Assembly: GCA_041650035.1 (NCBI GenBank)
Contig: JBAZLY010000001.1
Location: forward strand, 1-64,000
From: JAQUQI01 sp041650035
GTDB lineage: Bacteria > Omnitrophota > Gorgyraeia > JABMRG01
Direction: 5' to 3'
DNA length: 64,000 nucleotides
Shown: in pieces, positions 17,026 through 26,036 of the stretch
Layout: the number at the start of each line of letters is the position of its first letter
How positions within the stretch are numbered: the stretch's first letter is position 1
The notes under the pieces: model-generated
Seen by the model: the letters and a program-made list of their open reading frames with translations, nothing else
Told to the model about the DNA's origin: nothing
Databases searched by the model: none
Translations under genes and position numbers: made by a program

Positions 17026-17403
17026 TTATTTTACCAATATGACATTAGCAATGGCATAAGTACGGGTATGAGACATACTTATTACAATATCCTTAACCTC
17101 CATATTATCACTAAGCCGTTTTACCTCGCCGGCAAGCCGGATATTCGGTTTACCTGAAGGCTCATTCCAAACCTCTATATCCCTCCACTCCATCCTGCTT
17201 GTAAGCCCGCTACCTAAGGCCTTCAACACCGCCTCCTTTGCCGCAAAACGGGCAGCCAGGTGCTGATAAGAAGATACCTTCTCACTTGAATACTCCAATT
17301 CCCTGTCGGTAAAGATCTTTCTCAAAAAACCTTTTTTCCATTTTTTTGCCGCGTTCTTTATCCTTGAGATCTCAATTATATCCACACCGGCGCCTATAAT
17401 CAT
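17026..17403 (-). CDS. acpS: Holo-[acyl-carrier-protein] synthase
   Basis: 125 residues. GVDIIEISRI (Mg-binding Asp) and FAAKEAVLKALG (catalytic Glu/Lys) are the AcpS signatures; the enzyme transfers 4'-phosphopantetheine from CoA to acyl carrier protein. It starts 9 nt after pdxJ ends; the pdxJ-acpS pair is a very common arrangement. Confidence 0.95.
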   Translation of the reverse strand: MIIGAGVDIIEISRIKNAAKKWKKGFLRKIFTDRELEYSSEKVSSYQHLAARFAAKEAVLKALGSGLTSRMEWRDIEVWNEPSGKPNIRLAGEVKRLSDNMEVKDIVISMSHTRTYAIANVILVK

Positions 17404-17412
17404 GTGAACAAC

Positions 17413-18126
17413 CTAACTGATGATCCTCTTCATCTCTTTGACAGCCTCGCTTAAGCCTATGAACAACGAAGCGGCAATGATTGAAAAACCAATATTCAAT
17501 TCCTCAACACAGGGTATCCTTGCTATCTGCGCCACGTTCTTATAATCAAGTCCATGACCCGCGTTGATCCCAAGCCCCAGCCCTTTAGCAAAAAGCACCG
17601 CGGTATTAATCTTGCGCAATTCCTCTGCCCTAAGCGCCGCATTTGCGGCATTGGCATACCTTCCAGTATGCAATTCCACGAAGTCAGCTCCTATTTCGCG
17701 CGAGGCCTCTATTTGCCTCTTTTCGGGATCAATGAATAAATTCACAATAATATCTTCCCGCTTTAGCATCTTTACGACCCTGGCTATCTTAAACCTGAAC
17801 CCGGCGACATCCAGGCCCCCTTCAGTCGTAAGTTCACTACGTCTTTCAGGCACTATTGTAGCCTGGTCAGGTTTTACCGAAACGGCTATACGTGATATGT
17901 CAGGCAAAGTCGACATCTCAAGATTGAGTTTAACCTTGACGGTTTTTCTTAGCCTGCGCAGGTCATCGTCATTTATATGCCTTCTATCCGAACGCAGATG
18001 ACAGACGATACTGTCAGCTCCTGACAATTCACATACGCGTGCCGCCTTGACGGGATCAGGAAAACCCTCCTTACGCGCTTGTCTTAGTGTCGCAATATGA
18101 TCGATATTAACACCCAACTTTGGCAT
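17413..18126 (-). CDS. pdxJ: Pyridoxine 5'-phosphate synthase
   Basis: 237-residue TIM barrel joining 1-deoxyxylulose 5-phosphate with 3-amino-2-oxopropyl phosphate in the DXP-dependent vitamin B6 pathway. LGVNIDHIATLRQARK at the N-terminus and GLGINAGHGLDYKNV are diagnostic. The start overlaps the end of glmM by 20 nt. Stop is TAG. Confidence 0.96.
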   Translation of the reverse strand: MPKLGVNIDHIATLRQARKEGFPDPVKAARVCELSGADSIVCHLRSDRRHINDDDLRRLRKTVKVKLNLEMSTLPDISRIAVSVKPDQATIVPERRSELTTEGGLDVAGFRFKIARVVKMLKREDIIVNLFIDPEKRQIEASREIGADFVELHTGRYANAANAALRAEELRKINTAVLFAKGLGLGINAGHGLDYKNVAQIARIPCVEELNIGFSIIAASLFIGLSEAVKEMKRIIS

Positions 18127-19519
18127 CTAATTCTTCCTTCGCGGCAGCGGCAATATCATTAGCGACCTCTTTTATCTCCATGCTGTCCTGGCCTTCCACC
18201 ATTATCCTAAGTTTATTTTCAGTACCCGAATAACGGATATAAAGCCTCCCCTTTGACCCAAGCTTTCTCTCCGCCCTTTGTATGATCTTTTTCGTCTCAG
18301 GCAACTCATTTATAGGTATCTTCCTGGCCACATCTATATTAAGCAAGGTTTGAGGGAACTTATACATATACCCGGCAAGGGCGCTAAGCGGCTTCTTTTC
18401 CGACGCCATTATCTTAAGCACAAAAAGCCCTACCAACAGGCCGTCGCCTGTCGTAGAATGGTCTAAAAGAACTATGTGTCCTGATTGTTCACCACCAAGG
18501 TTGAGCTTTGCCTTAGACATCTTATCCAGAACATATTTGTCGCCAACCTCGGTTTTGACCACCCTGCCGCCCCATTGGCTTACGGCAATCTCAAGCCCTA
18601 GGTTACTCATATGGGTAGTTACGATAGAGCTCCTGTTCAACAGGCCTTTTTGGAAAAGATACTTTGATATGATCGCTAAAATAAAATCCCCGTCAAGGAT
18701 CTGGCCTTTTTCGTCGCATAGTATTATTCTGTCACCGTCACCGTCAAGGGCAAAACCACAGTCCAGGCCGTTCGCGACCACATATCTGGATACAGCCTCG
18801 GGATGTAATGAACCGCTTTGTTCGTTTATATTCGTGCCATCAGGCGTATTATTGATACAACGCATATCCAATCCGAGCTTTTGGGAGATCTCCGGTATGA
18901 TATTCGAGACAGCCCCAAAAGCGCAATCGATTGCGATCTTATAACCCCTTACATCGCTGTCAGCAATAATATCATTAAGCAGGTCAGCATACAGGGAAAT
19001 CAGCCCGTGCCCTTCCTTTATCCCGGCCTGTTTACGGCCAAAGACCTTAACCGCGGCATCTGCCCCCGTGCTATCCCTGACCTGCCCGGGTTCGGACAAA
19101 GACAATGAGCTTATAATATCATCCATCCGCGCTTCTTCCTCAATGGTAAGCTTATAACCCCTGGCCGAAAAAAACTTTATACCGTTGTCCTCTATACCAT
19201 TATGAGAAGCTGATATGACTATTGCCATGTCATGATTAAGACTTTTGGCGATAGAGGCAGCGCAGGGGGTTGTCATGACCCCGAATTTTACCACATCAAC
19301 GCCGCGGGACAATACCCCTTTTATCAATTGGGTTTCAAACATATCCGCCGAAACACGCGTATCCTTCGCTATGGATATACGCTGCTGTTTTCGCTTATGT
19401 GCATTCTTCTCTGCCGCAAATATTGCCGCGGCCTGACCGATACGGCAAATCATATCCTCTGTCAAAGGATAAATCCCTACCTTACCTCTGATACCATCCG
19501 TCCCAAAGATTGTAGCCAT
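18107..19519 (-). CDS. glmM: Phosphoglucosamine mutase
   Basis: 470 residues. Converts glucosamine-6-phosphate to glucosamine-1-phosphate for UDP-GlcNAc. The phosphoserine loop VISASHNGIEDNGIKFFS, the metal loop DGDGDR and the C-terminal phosphate-binding RYSGTENKLRIMVEG are intact. I take the ATG at 19519 (MATIFGTDGIRG); an in-frame TTG lies three codons upstream. It is preceded by cdaA-cdaR, the order known from Firmicutes, where GlmM modulates CdaA. Confidence 0.95.
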   Translation of the reverse strand: MATIFGTDGIRGKVGIYPLTEDMICRIGQAAAIFAAEKNAHKRKQQRISIAKDTRVSADMFETQLIKGVLSRGVDVVKFGVMTTPCAASIAKSLNHDMAIVISASHNGIEDNGIKFFSARGYKLTIEEEARMDDIISSLSLSEPGQVRDSTGADAAVKVFGRKQAGIKEGHGLISLYADLLNDIIADSDVRGYKIAIDCAFGAVSNIIPEISQKLGLDMRCINNTPDGTNINEQSGSLHPEAVSRYVVANGLDCGFALDGDGDRIILCDEKGQILDGDFILAIISKYLFQKGLLNRSSIVTTHMSNLGLEIAVSQWGGRVVKTEVGDKYVLDKMSKAKLNLGGEQSGHIVLLDHSTTGDGLLVGLFVLKIMASEKKPLSALAGYMYKFPQTLLNIDVARKIPINELPETKKIIQRAERKLGSKGRLYIRYSGTENKLRIMVEGQDSMEIKEVANDIAAAAKEELDAKVGC

Positions 19520-19534
19520 AACAGACAATACCCC

Positions 19535-19993
19535 CTACTGCCTCTTTCTAACCCTGGTTATAGGTATAGTGACATTAACAGAGCCTTCGTAATTAACCTT
19601 GCAACCAGACACATTGGCGATCTTCGCCTGGCATTTAATAGAACTGTTCTTGCCCTGCACATTTATAGGCTCTGTGGATATATATGTAAGGCTATTGATC
19701 ATATCAGGCGGCCCCGTGATAACGGAATACGAAGGCCTGACCGATATCCTGTTTAATACAAGCTTATAATTCTGCGCGGGCTCACCCATAATTTTAGGGT
19801 AAATAGGCAGTTTCTTTACTACTATATTCTCTCCGGAGACATCGATCAAAGACAGGGAAGCCGTTTCAGTCTCCCTCCCCAGGCTTTCCTTGTACAGTTG
19901 GCCCCCTATATAGCTCCATGCAAACAACGCGAGGATAAGGGATATGAGTTTAATAAAAAAATTATGCAGTATTATATTTTTTACGGACTTCAC
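19535..19993 (-). CDS. cdaR: YbbR-domain protein, CdaR-like regulator of CdaA
   Basis: 152 residues: one N-terminal transmembrane helix (ILHNFFIKLISLILALFAWS) and a single extracytoplasmic YbbR-like domain, whereas Firmicute CdaR usually has several. The GTG at 19993 is chosen because AGGAGG lies 7 nt upstream; the frame is open further up without a site. Its place between cdaA and glmM makes the CdaR role likely. Sequence similarity to YbbR is weak by eye. Confidence 0.8.
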   Translation of the reverse strand: MKSVKNIILHNFFIKLISLILALFAWSYIGGQLYKESLGRETETASLSLIDVSGENIVVKKLPIYPKIMGEPAQNYKLVLNRISVRPSYSVITGPPDMINSLTYISTEPINVQGKNSSIKCQAKIANVSGCKVNYEGSVNVTIPITRVRKRQ

Positions 19994-20071
19994 CTTGCTG
20001 CCTCCTAAACGGTTATGTACCGAAAACAGGACAGGACCCGGCATCAGATACCTTAATAAACATTGGCAAAC

Positions 20072-20890
20072 TTATACCTTAAGCTCTTTTTTCTTTTTAA
20101 AGAACCTGACAGGTTCTCTTCTCTTGCGCTTAGCCGGATGGCATAGATTGATAAGTACCCGTTCAAGCCCTTCTTCATCCAAATCCCTCGTAAGCCTTCC
20201 GCTTATGGCAAGCGATACTGAACCTGTCTCTTCAGAAACTACTATAGCTATGGCGTCCGTCTCCTCGGTAAGCCCGATAGCGGCCCTGTGCCGGGTCCCA
20301 AGGCCTTTGCTTATCTTGGGATTATCCGATAAGGGCAATAGGCATCCCGCGGCAACGATCCTGTCAAGGCGTATAATAACACTACCGTCATGAAGCGGAG
20401 TATTCGGGGCAAATATGGTGGATAAAAGCTCCTGGCTGACACAGCCGTCTATCATAGTCCCTGTCTCCGTATACGGTTTAAGCGAGGTGGTTCTTTCAAT
20501 CGAGATTATGGCACCTACCTTTTTTTTCGACAGGGAAAAAGCCGCGTGCACTATCTCACTTATAACATGGACCTCTATGGCAAAGCCCTTGAATAAACCC
20601 TTCTCGCCTATACGGGCCAAACCCTGCCTTAGCTCAGGATGAAATATGACCAAAAAAGCGAATATCAAAACCGCGAAGAACTTTTCAATTATCCAATTAA
20701 GCGTATAGAGGCCCATGCGCTGCGAAAGGAACGTCATGGTTACCACTATTACCAATAAAAGCACGATCAGTCCTTTTAATACCTGGAAGGCCCTGGTCTC
20801 TTTAATAAAAACCAATATTGCGTAAAACGATAACCAAAGTATACCTATCTCCAAAAACGGTTTCCATACGCTGGCGATATAATCTAACAT
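20072..20890 (-). CDS. cdaA: Diadenylate cyclase CdaA (DisA_N domain)
   Basis: 272 residues. Three N-terminal membrane helices (to about residue 85) are followed by the DisA_N catalytic domain with LHDGSVIIR and GTRHRAAIGL, the DGA- and RHR-type active-site motifs; DGS in place of DGA is a common variant. It makes c-di-AMP, a messenger for osmolyte and wall homeostasis. Context cdaA-cdaR-glmM links it to peptidoglycan precursor supply. folP lies 8 nt upstream, a pairing seen in many bacteria. Confidence 0.95.
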   Translation of the reverse strand: MLDYIASVWKPFLEIGILWLSFYAILVFIKETRAFQVLKGLIVLLLVIVVTMTFLSQRMGLYTLNWIIEKFFAVLIFAFLVIFHPELRQGLARIGEKGLFKGFAIEVHVISEIVHAAFSLSKKKVGAIISIERTTSLKPYTETGTMIDGCVSQELLSTIFAPNTPLHDGSVIIRLDRIVAAGCLLPLSDNPKISKGLGTRHRAAIGLTEETDAIAIVVSEETGSVSLAISGRLTRDLDEEGLERVLINLCHPAKRKRREPVRFFKKKKELKV

Positions 20891-20897
20891 AATAACC

Positions 20898-21755
20898 TCA
20901 TGCCCCTCTTATGGCATAGCCGATTTTTAATGCCGCCATAGACTCTTTTATATCATGCGACCTTATGATATCTGCGCCCCGATAGACAGCTATAGCGTTT
21001 GCGGCAGCCGTTGGGATAGACCTTCGGTCAACGCTGAACCCGGTAATATCTCCCAGAAAAGACTTCCTTGACACACCTACCGCGAGCGGATAACCGATCT
21101 TTTTAAAATAGCATAGATTATCAATAATCGACAAGTTATGCGCAAGCGTTTTCCCAAAACCAATACCTGGATCCAATATTATACTATCCTTCCTGACCCC
21201 TGCTGAACAAGCGTAAACGGCAGACCTTTTAAGATATGCGGATATGCTGCCAAGGAGATCGGCGTAAAGGGGCCTTTCTTGCATAGTTCTGGGACAACCC
21301 TTCATATGCATTATTATAACCCCCGCCTCGTACCTGGCACATATCCGTGCCATACTGCTGTCTCCGCGCAGTCCTGTTATGTTATTAATGATCAAAGCGC
21401 CTTCTCTAAGACAACTTTCAGCCACTTCAGGCTTGCTGGTATCAACCGATATGGGTATCCTGATCCTGTCTTTGACACGCCTAATAACAGGTAAAACCCT
21501 AGACAATTCTTCATCAACACCAACAGGCAGCGAGCCCGGGCGGCTGGATTCTCCGCCGATATCCAGGATATCAGCACCTTGCCTGGCAATCTGCCAAGCC
21601 CTGCGGCAGGCGGATTTTGCATCAAAAAACCTGCCGCCGTCTGAAAACGAATCAGGGGTAATATTAAGCACCCCCATAAGCAAAGGTCTTTTAGAAAGAT
21701 CCCATTTAAACCCTTTTATACTCAATATGTCGGATCTGGTCACTCTCGCCGCCAT
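20898..21755 (-). CDS. folP: Dihydropteroate synthase
   Basis: 285-residue TIM barrel. MGVLNITPDSFSDGGRF, DILDIGGESSRPGS and the second pterin-binding motif LDPGIGFGKTLAHN are clear. Condenses p-aminobenzoate with the pterin pyrophosphate; the target of sulfonamides. Located between ftsH and cdaA. Confidence 0.95.
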   Translation of the reverse strand: MAARVTRSDILSIKGFKWDLSKRPLLMGVLNITPDSFSDGGRFFDAKSACRRAWQIARQGADILDIGGESSRPGSLPVGVDEELSRVLPVIRRVKDRIRIPISVDTSKPEVAESCLREGALIINNITGLRGDSSMARICARYEAGVIIMHMKGCPRTMQERPLYADLLGSISAYLKRSAVYACSAGVRKDSIILDPGIGFGKTLAHNLSIIDNLCYFKKIGYPLAVGVSRKSFLGDITGFSVDRRSIPTAAANAIAVYRGADIIRSHDIKESMAALKIGYAIRGA

Positions 21756-21784
21756 CTGCCCTATAAAAAACCAGCCAGTACGCC

Positions 21785-23719
21785 TCAGGCATCGGCATTT
21801 TTATCAGGCACCTGCAAAAGCCCTGTTGCCTGCCTGGCCTCCTGCACCGTTAAAACCTCTTTTTCCAACAACAGATCAGCCAGCTTTATAAGCTTGTCCT
21901 TATTCTTTTCAAGCAGCTCTTTGGCATAGCTGTAAGCGCTATTAATAATATTAGTTATTTCTTTATCTATGAATTGAGCGGTTTCGTCGCTATAATTGCG
22001 CTCCTCGGTTATGTCCCTGCCTAAAAATATCTCATGGTGCTTTCTGCCAAAGGTAATATGACCCATATTGTCACTCATGCCAAACTCGCACACCATACGT
22101 CGGGCGGTCTCGGTAGCGACCTGCAGGTCATTATGAGCACCGGTCGTAATCTCATTAAAGACAATCTGTTCGCTGGCTCTGCCAGCGAGCAAAACAACAA
22201 GCCTGTTAACTATCTCTGTCTTTGATATAATGTAACGGTCTTCTATAGGCAGCTCCATTGTGTAACCCAAAGCGGAGGTGCCGCGCGGTATGATAGAAAC
22301 CTTGTGCAATTCTTCAGCCCCCGGCATAAGAAGTCTTAAAAGCGCGTGGCCTGATTCATGATAGGCAACTATGCGTTTTTCTTTTTTGCTTATAACGCGG
22401 CTTTTTCTCTGCGGCCCAGCCATGACCCTTTCGATAGACTCCTGCAATTCATTCGATGTCACAAATTCCTTGTTGCGCCTTGCCGCAAGTAATGCCGCCT
22501 CATTAATCAGGTTGGCCAGGTCGGCCCCGGAAAATCCGGGCGTTTGTTTCGCCAGAGACAACAGGTCCGCGTTCTTATCCATCTTTACGTCTTTTGAATG
22601 GACGGCAAGTATATTCTTCCTGCCGTTTATATCAGGCCTGTCGATAACGATCTGACGGTCAAACCTACCCGGACGTAAAAGCGCCGGATCAAGGACATCG
22701 GGCCTGTTTGTCGCGGCGATCAATATCACGCCAATCTTTGTTGAAAAACCATCCATCTCGACCAGCAGGGCGTTTAGGGTCTGCTCCCGTTCATCATGGC
22801 CGCCGCCTATACCGGCAAATCTTTGTCTGCCGACCGCGTCAATTTCGTCCATGAATATAATGGCGCCTTTGCCTTCTGTTTTCGCGGATTTTTTAGCCTG
22901 CTCAAACAGATCACGCACTCTCGCGGCGCCTACCCCGACAAACATCTCTACAAAATCAGAGCCGCTTATACTAAAAAAAGGCACACCAGCCTCGCCTGAA
23001 ACAGCCTTGGCAAGAAGTGTCTTACCGCATCCGGGAGGCCCCATTAACAGGACACCTTTAGGCATCTTACCGCCCAATCTTTGAAATTTTTTGGGGTCCT
23101 TTAAAAACTCGATGACCTCCTGCAGCTCCTCTTTCGCCTCATCCACGCCCGCGACATCCTTAAATGTTACCCTGCCTTTGTCGCCGGATATTAATCGCGC
23201 GCGGCTTTTGCCAAAAGACCATATCCTGTTAGCGCCCCCTCCTGCCGCGGCCCCGCGATAGAAAAAAAACCACAGCAGTCCGAAGAATAACAGTGTCGGC
23301 CCCAAGGCATAAAACAAATTGGAAAGAAATGTCTTCGAAGGCCTTACCGTAACATCAGAGACATTGTTTCTTATTGTCTTGATTATATCGGAGTCATTGG
23401 CGGGTATATTTACTATAAATTTTCCCCCGTCTGAAAACACGCCTTCTATTTTATCTTCAATGATTACTACCCTGGTTATGCGCTGAGTTGAGGGATTATC
23501 TTCCAATAACCTGTATAACTGGCTGTAAGCAATAGGCTTGGGAAGATTCGAGATGCCGTCCATCGATTGTGAACTGAACCTGTAAAACATAACAAAAAGC
23601 AATATGGTAATTATCCAAAACACAAATCCTGACGGCCTGTTTGTGGGGGGCTTTATCTTCGGTAATTTACCTTGTTTCAACACCCTGCGCGCATTCTTGC
23701 TTCCAATGCTGTTTGCCAT
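21785..23719 (-). CDS. ftsH: ATP-dependent zinc metalloprotease FtsH
   Basis: 644 residues with start at ATG 23719 (AGAGG upstream); the frame is open for 47 further codons without a ribosome-binding site. Two transmembrane helices flank a short periplasmic domain; then AAA module with Walker A GPPGCGKT, Walker B IIFMDEIDAVG and SRH RPGRFDRQI; then the zinc site HESGH. Membrane-anchored hexameric protease for membrane and short-lived proteins. Follows tilS, a common pair. Confidence 0.97.
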   Translation of the reverse strand: MANSIGSKNARRVLKQGKLPKIKPPTNRPSGFVFWIITILLFVMFYRFSSQSMDGISNLPKPIAYSQLYRLLEDNPSTQRITRVVIIEDKIEGVFSDGGKFIVNIPANDSDIIKTIRNNVSDVTVRPSKTFLSNLFYALGPTLLFFGLLWFFFYRGAAAGGGANRIWSFGKSRARLISGDKGRVTFKDVAGVDEAKEELQEVIEFLKDPKKFQRLGGKMPKGVLLMGPPGCGKTLLAKAVSGEAGVPFFSISGSDFVEMFVGVGAARVRDLFEQAKKSAKTEGKGAIIFMDEIDAVGRQRFAGIGGGHDEREQTLNALLVEMDGFSTKIGVILIAATNRPDVLDPALLRPGRFDRQIVIDRPDINGRKNILAVHSKDVKMDKNADLLSLAKQTPGFSGADLANLINEAALLAARRNKEFVTSNELQESIERVMAGPQRKSRVISKKEKRIVAYHESGHALLRLLMPGAEELHKVSIIPRGTSALGYTMELPIEDRYIISKTEIVNRLVVLLAGRASEQIVFNEITTGAHNDLQVATETARRMVCEFGMSDNMGHITFGRKHHEIFLGRDITEERNYSDETAQFIDKEITNIINSAYSYAKELLEKNKDKLIKLADLLLEKEVLTVQEARQATGLLQVPDKNADA

Positions 23720-23772
23720 TATAATCCTCTTGTTATATAGCTTAATCAGACTGTCATGATAACAGATAATAC

Positions 23773-25173
23773 TTATCTTGTCAACAGCTCCAGTCTGACG
23801 GCGCCTGCCGCCATATTTTTTATGCGGCATCGATTCGATATCCTTACGCCAAAAACGCACATGATATCCCCCGCCGAAGACGCGAGAACCGGGATATGGC
23901 CACGCTTGGCGCGGGGGATCTTCTCGTCGATAAACAGATCCGAGATCTTTTTGCAGCCACTCATGCCAAGGGGCCTTATCCTGTCTCCATGCCTGCGGTA
24001 ACGCAGCACAATAGGCATGTCAGAATCCTTAATAGAGATATACTCCACAAACCTTGGTTTCTTCGCGAGATCAGGCACGCGGTTGACCCGCCTGATATTT
24101 AAGCGGTACCTTCCAAGATATGCCGTGAAAGGTATCTTGCCGATCATCACGCCCCTCTGCCGCGCTTCGTCTTTTGGCTGTCTGCGAATCATTATCTTTA
24201 AATACCTGCCGGTTTTCTCAACTACAATACTATTGGGCAGGTCAATCTTAGCTGGGGCGGGCCGGACCCGGATAAGGGACTCTATCTCTTTCCAATGCCT
24301 GTATTCTATATTATCAAGGTTATCGCACAGATAGCTGATCGCCTGTCTTATCGCGCCTCTTTTGACAGAGATGTGCTGTTTCTCTATTTCGGCAAGGACA
24401 AAAATAACCTCTTTGCCGGCCTTAACGCGCGCCAGCTTTCTAAACATCTTTTTATAGACCGACTCCAAATATTCATGGTCTTTGCGCGCGAGTTCTGCGA
24501 TATTTAAAAGAGAATCCTTGATGTCAGGATTATACTCCTTCCGTAATAAAGGCAAAAGGCTTAACCTTATCCTGTTACGGAAAAATTTTGTCTGCAGGTT
24601 AGAGCTGTCTATCCGGGGCCTAATCTTCTTGGAGGAAAGGTACGACCTGATCTCTTCGTGCGAGATGTCTATCAACGGCCTAATAACAGTTATATCATTA
24701 ACGGTATTTTTAACCGGTATACCGCCTAAACCCTTCAACCCCGCGCCTCTTATTATCCTCATAAGCACGGTCTCCGCCTGATCATCTTTCGTGTGGGCTG
24801 TAGCGATAACCCTCATGCCGCGTTCTTTGCCAAGACGTGAAAAAAAATCATATCTAAGCTGTCTGGCGGCGGCCTCAAGATTGAGCTTGCGTGACCGGGA
24901 AAATCTTTCCGCATCCTGCCTGCAGACTATTACGGGTATGTTCAGGGCCCTGCCCGCCTTTTCAACATATGTTTGGTCCCTGTCGGATTCCCCGCCCCTC
25001 AAGCAATGGTTCACATGCGCTATTAGAAGGCTTAAATCCATTTCCCTTGCAATGGCATCAAAAGCGTATAACATAGCTATTGAATCCGGGCCTCCTGAAA
25101 CACATAGAATTAGCTTGCTGCCCTTCTCGATAAGGGCATGGTTTGAAATTGTCTCGCGTATCTTATTAATCAT
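23773..25173 (-). CDS. tilS: tRNA(Ile)-lysidine synthetase
   Basis: 466 residues. PP-loop SGGPDSIAML, then HVNHCLRGGESDRD and AHTKDDQAETVLMR, with the C-terminal TilS domain (RRHGDRIRPLGM, DLFIDEKIPRAKRG). It changes C34 to lysidine so that tRNA with a CAT anticodon reads AUA. The start ATG 25173 opens MINKIRETI; an upstream in-frame start at 25221 lacks support. It follows tRNA-Met by 76 nt. Confidence 0.95.
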   Translation of the reverse strand: MINKIRETISNHALIEKGSKLILCVSGGPDSIAMLYAFDAIAREMDLSLLIAHVNHCLRGGESDRDQTYVEKAGRALNIPVIVCRQDAERFSRSRKLNLEAAARQLRYDFFSRLGKERGMRVIATAHTKDDQAETVLMRIIRGAGLKGLGGIPVKNTVNDITVIRPLIDISHEEIRSYLSSKKIRPRIDSSNLQTKFFRNRIRLSLLPLLRKEYNPDIKDSLLNIAELARKDHEYLESVYKKMFRKLARVKAGKEVIFVLAEIEKQHISVKRGAIRQAISYLCDNLDNIEYRHWKEIESLIRVRPAPAKIDLPNSIVVEKTGRYLKIMIRRQPKDEARQRGVMIGKIPFTAYLGRYRLNIRRVNRVPDLAKKPRFVEYISIKDSDMPIVLRYRRHGDRIRPLGMSGCKKISDLFIDEKIPRAKRGHIPVLASSAGDIMCVFGVRISNRCRIKNMAAGAVRLELLTR

Positions 25174-25249
25174 TGTAAGCAAAATATATGCGGGGTAAAT
25201 ATCAAATAGGTTCGTGAACAAGGAAAATTACTAAAAAGATATTTAAGAT

Positions 25250-25326
25250 TGGTAGCGGCGAGTGGGATCGAACCACTGACAACACGGGTATGAGCCGTGT
25301 GCTCTGACCATCTGAGCTACGCCGCC
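25250..25326 (-). tRNA. tRNA-Met (CAT anticodon)
   Basis: 77-nt cloverleaf with acceptor GGCGGCG/CGCCGCT (G1-U72 wobble), anticodon loop CTCATAC (CAT), T-loop TTCGATC and encoded CCA. The paired acceptor end and non-initiator anticodon stem point to elongator Met, though CAT could also be tRNA-Ile2, the TilS substrate encoded next door; I cannot exclude this by eye. Confidence 0.9.
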
Positions 25327-25352
25327 GCAATCGGTATATGCGTAACGGGAGG

Positions 25353-25381
25353 ATTATATCAAAAATTTTATCTCATAACAA
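25353..25381 (-). promoter_or_regulatory. Sigma-70-type promoter of tRNA-Met-tilS operon
   Basis: Minus strand: TTGTTA (25376-25381), 17-nt spacer, TATAAT (25353-25358), 27 nt upstream of the tRNA-Met 5' end. Perfect -10, four of six in the -35. Likely drives tRNA-Met, tilS, ftsH and possibly everything down to nnrD, since gaps in that run are short. Confidence 0.6.
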
Positions 25382-25399
25382 GGACTAATTATATATCCG

Positions 25400-25435
25400 A
25401 GACGGCCGCAAATAGAGCGCTCTTTTGGGCCGTCT
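25400..25435 (-). other. Strong hairpin with nested palindrome, 3' of yajQ
   Basis: AGACGGCC and GGCCGTCT form an 8-bp stem; inside it lies the palindrome AGAGCGCTCT. No T-run follows on the minus strand. A second, small hairpin CCCC-AGCC-GGGG followed by GTTTT (25455-25471) lies between it and yajQ and could act as the terminator. Together these separate yajQ from the tRNA-Met promoter. Confidence 0.45.
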
Positions 25436-25481
25436 TAAAAGATACCTTCAAGCCAAAACCCCCGGCTGGGGATCAACACAA

Positions 25482-25982
25482 TCACCTGTAATTATTAAAA
25501 GATAAGGGTATAGGAAAGTCCATGGCCTTAACATGGCTGATCACGGACTGGAGGTCATCTTTTTTGGCCGAAGATACCCTTACCTTTTCACCCTCTATCT
25601 GGCTTTGGACCTTGAGTCCGAGATCCTTTATGCGTTTAACTATCTCTTTGGCATTCTCTTTTGATATGCCGGTAGATATCCTCGCCACCTGCTTGACGTT
25701 ATTACCAAACACAGATTCCGGTCCGTTGAACACTATCGCTTTCGCGGAGATACCTCTCTTGATCGTTCTGGTAAGCAGGATATCGCGCAAGGCGCGGAGT
25801 TTAAATTCATTTGAAGATATCAATATGATCTCTTTTTCGTCTCTTTTGTATTCAATGGAGGTGATGGTATTCTTGAAATCATACCTCGAGATCAATTCCT
25901 TCTTCGCCTGCTCGACGGCATTATCCATCTCATGCATATTGACCTCTGACACGACATCAAAAGAAAAACTCTCTTTTGCCAT
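25482..25982 (-). CDS. YajQ family nucleotide-binding protein
   Basis: 166 residues with two ferredoxin-like domains; N-terminal FSFDVVSEVNMHEMDNAV and KNTITSIEYKRDEKEI and the C-terminal ISHVKAMDFPIPLSFNNYR are typical. Family members bind nucleotides; a Xanthomonas member binds c-di-GMP, but a role here is unknown. Start at ATG 25982 after GGGGAGG. Confidence 0.93.
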   Translation of the reverse strand: MAKESFSFDVVSEVNMHEMDNAVEQAKKELISRYDFKNTITSIEYKRDEKEIILISSNEFKLRALRDILLTRTIKRGISAKAIVFNGPESVFGNNVKQVARISTGISKENAKEIVKRIKDLGLKVQSQIEGEKVRVSSAKKDDLQSVISHVKAMDFPIPLSFNNYR

Positions 25983-26036
25983 GGTATCCTCCCCAATCAA
26001 AATATTCTAAACTTAAACGGCGTCATTGACCACAGT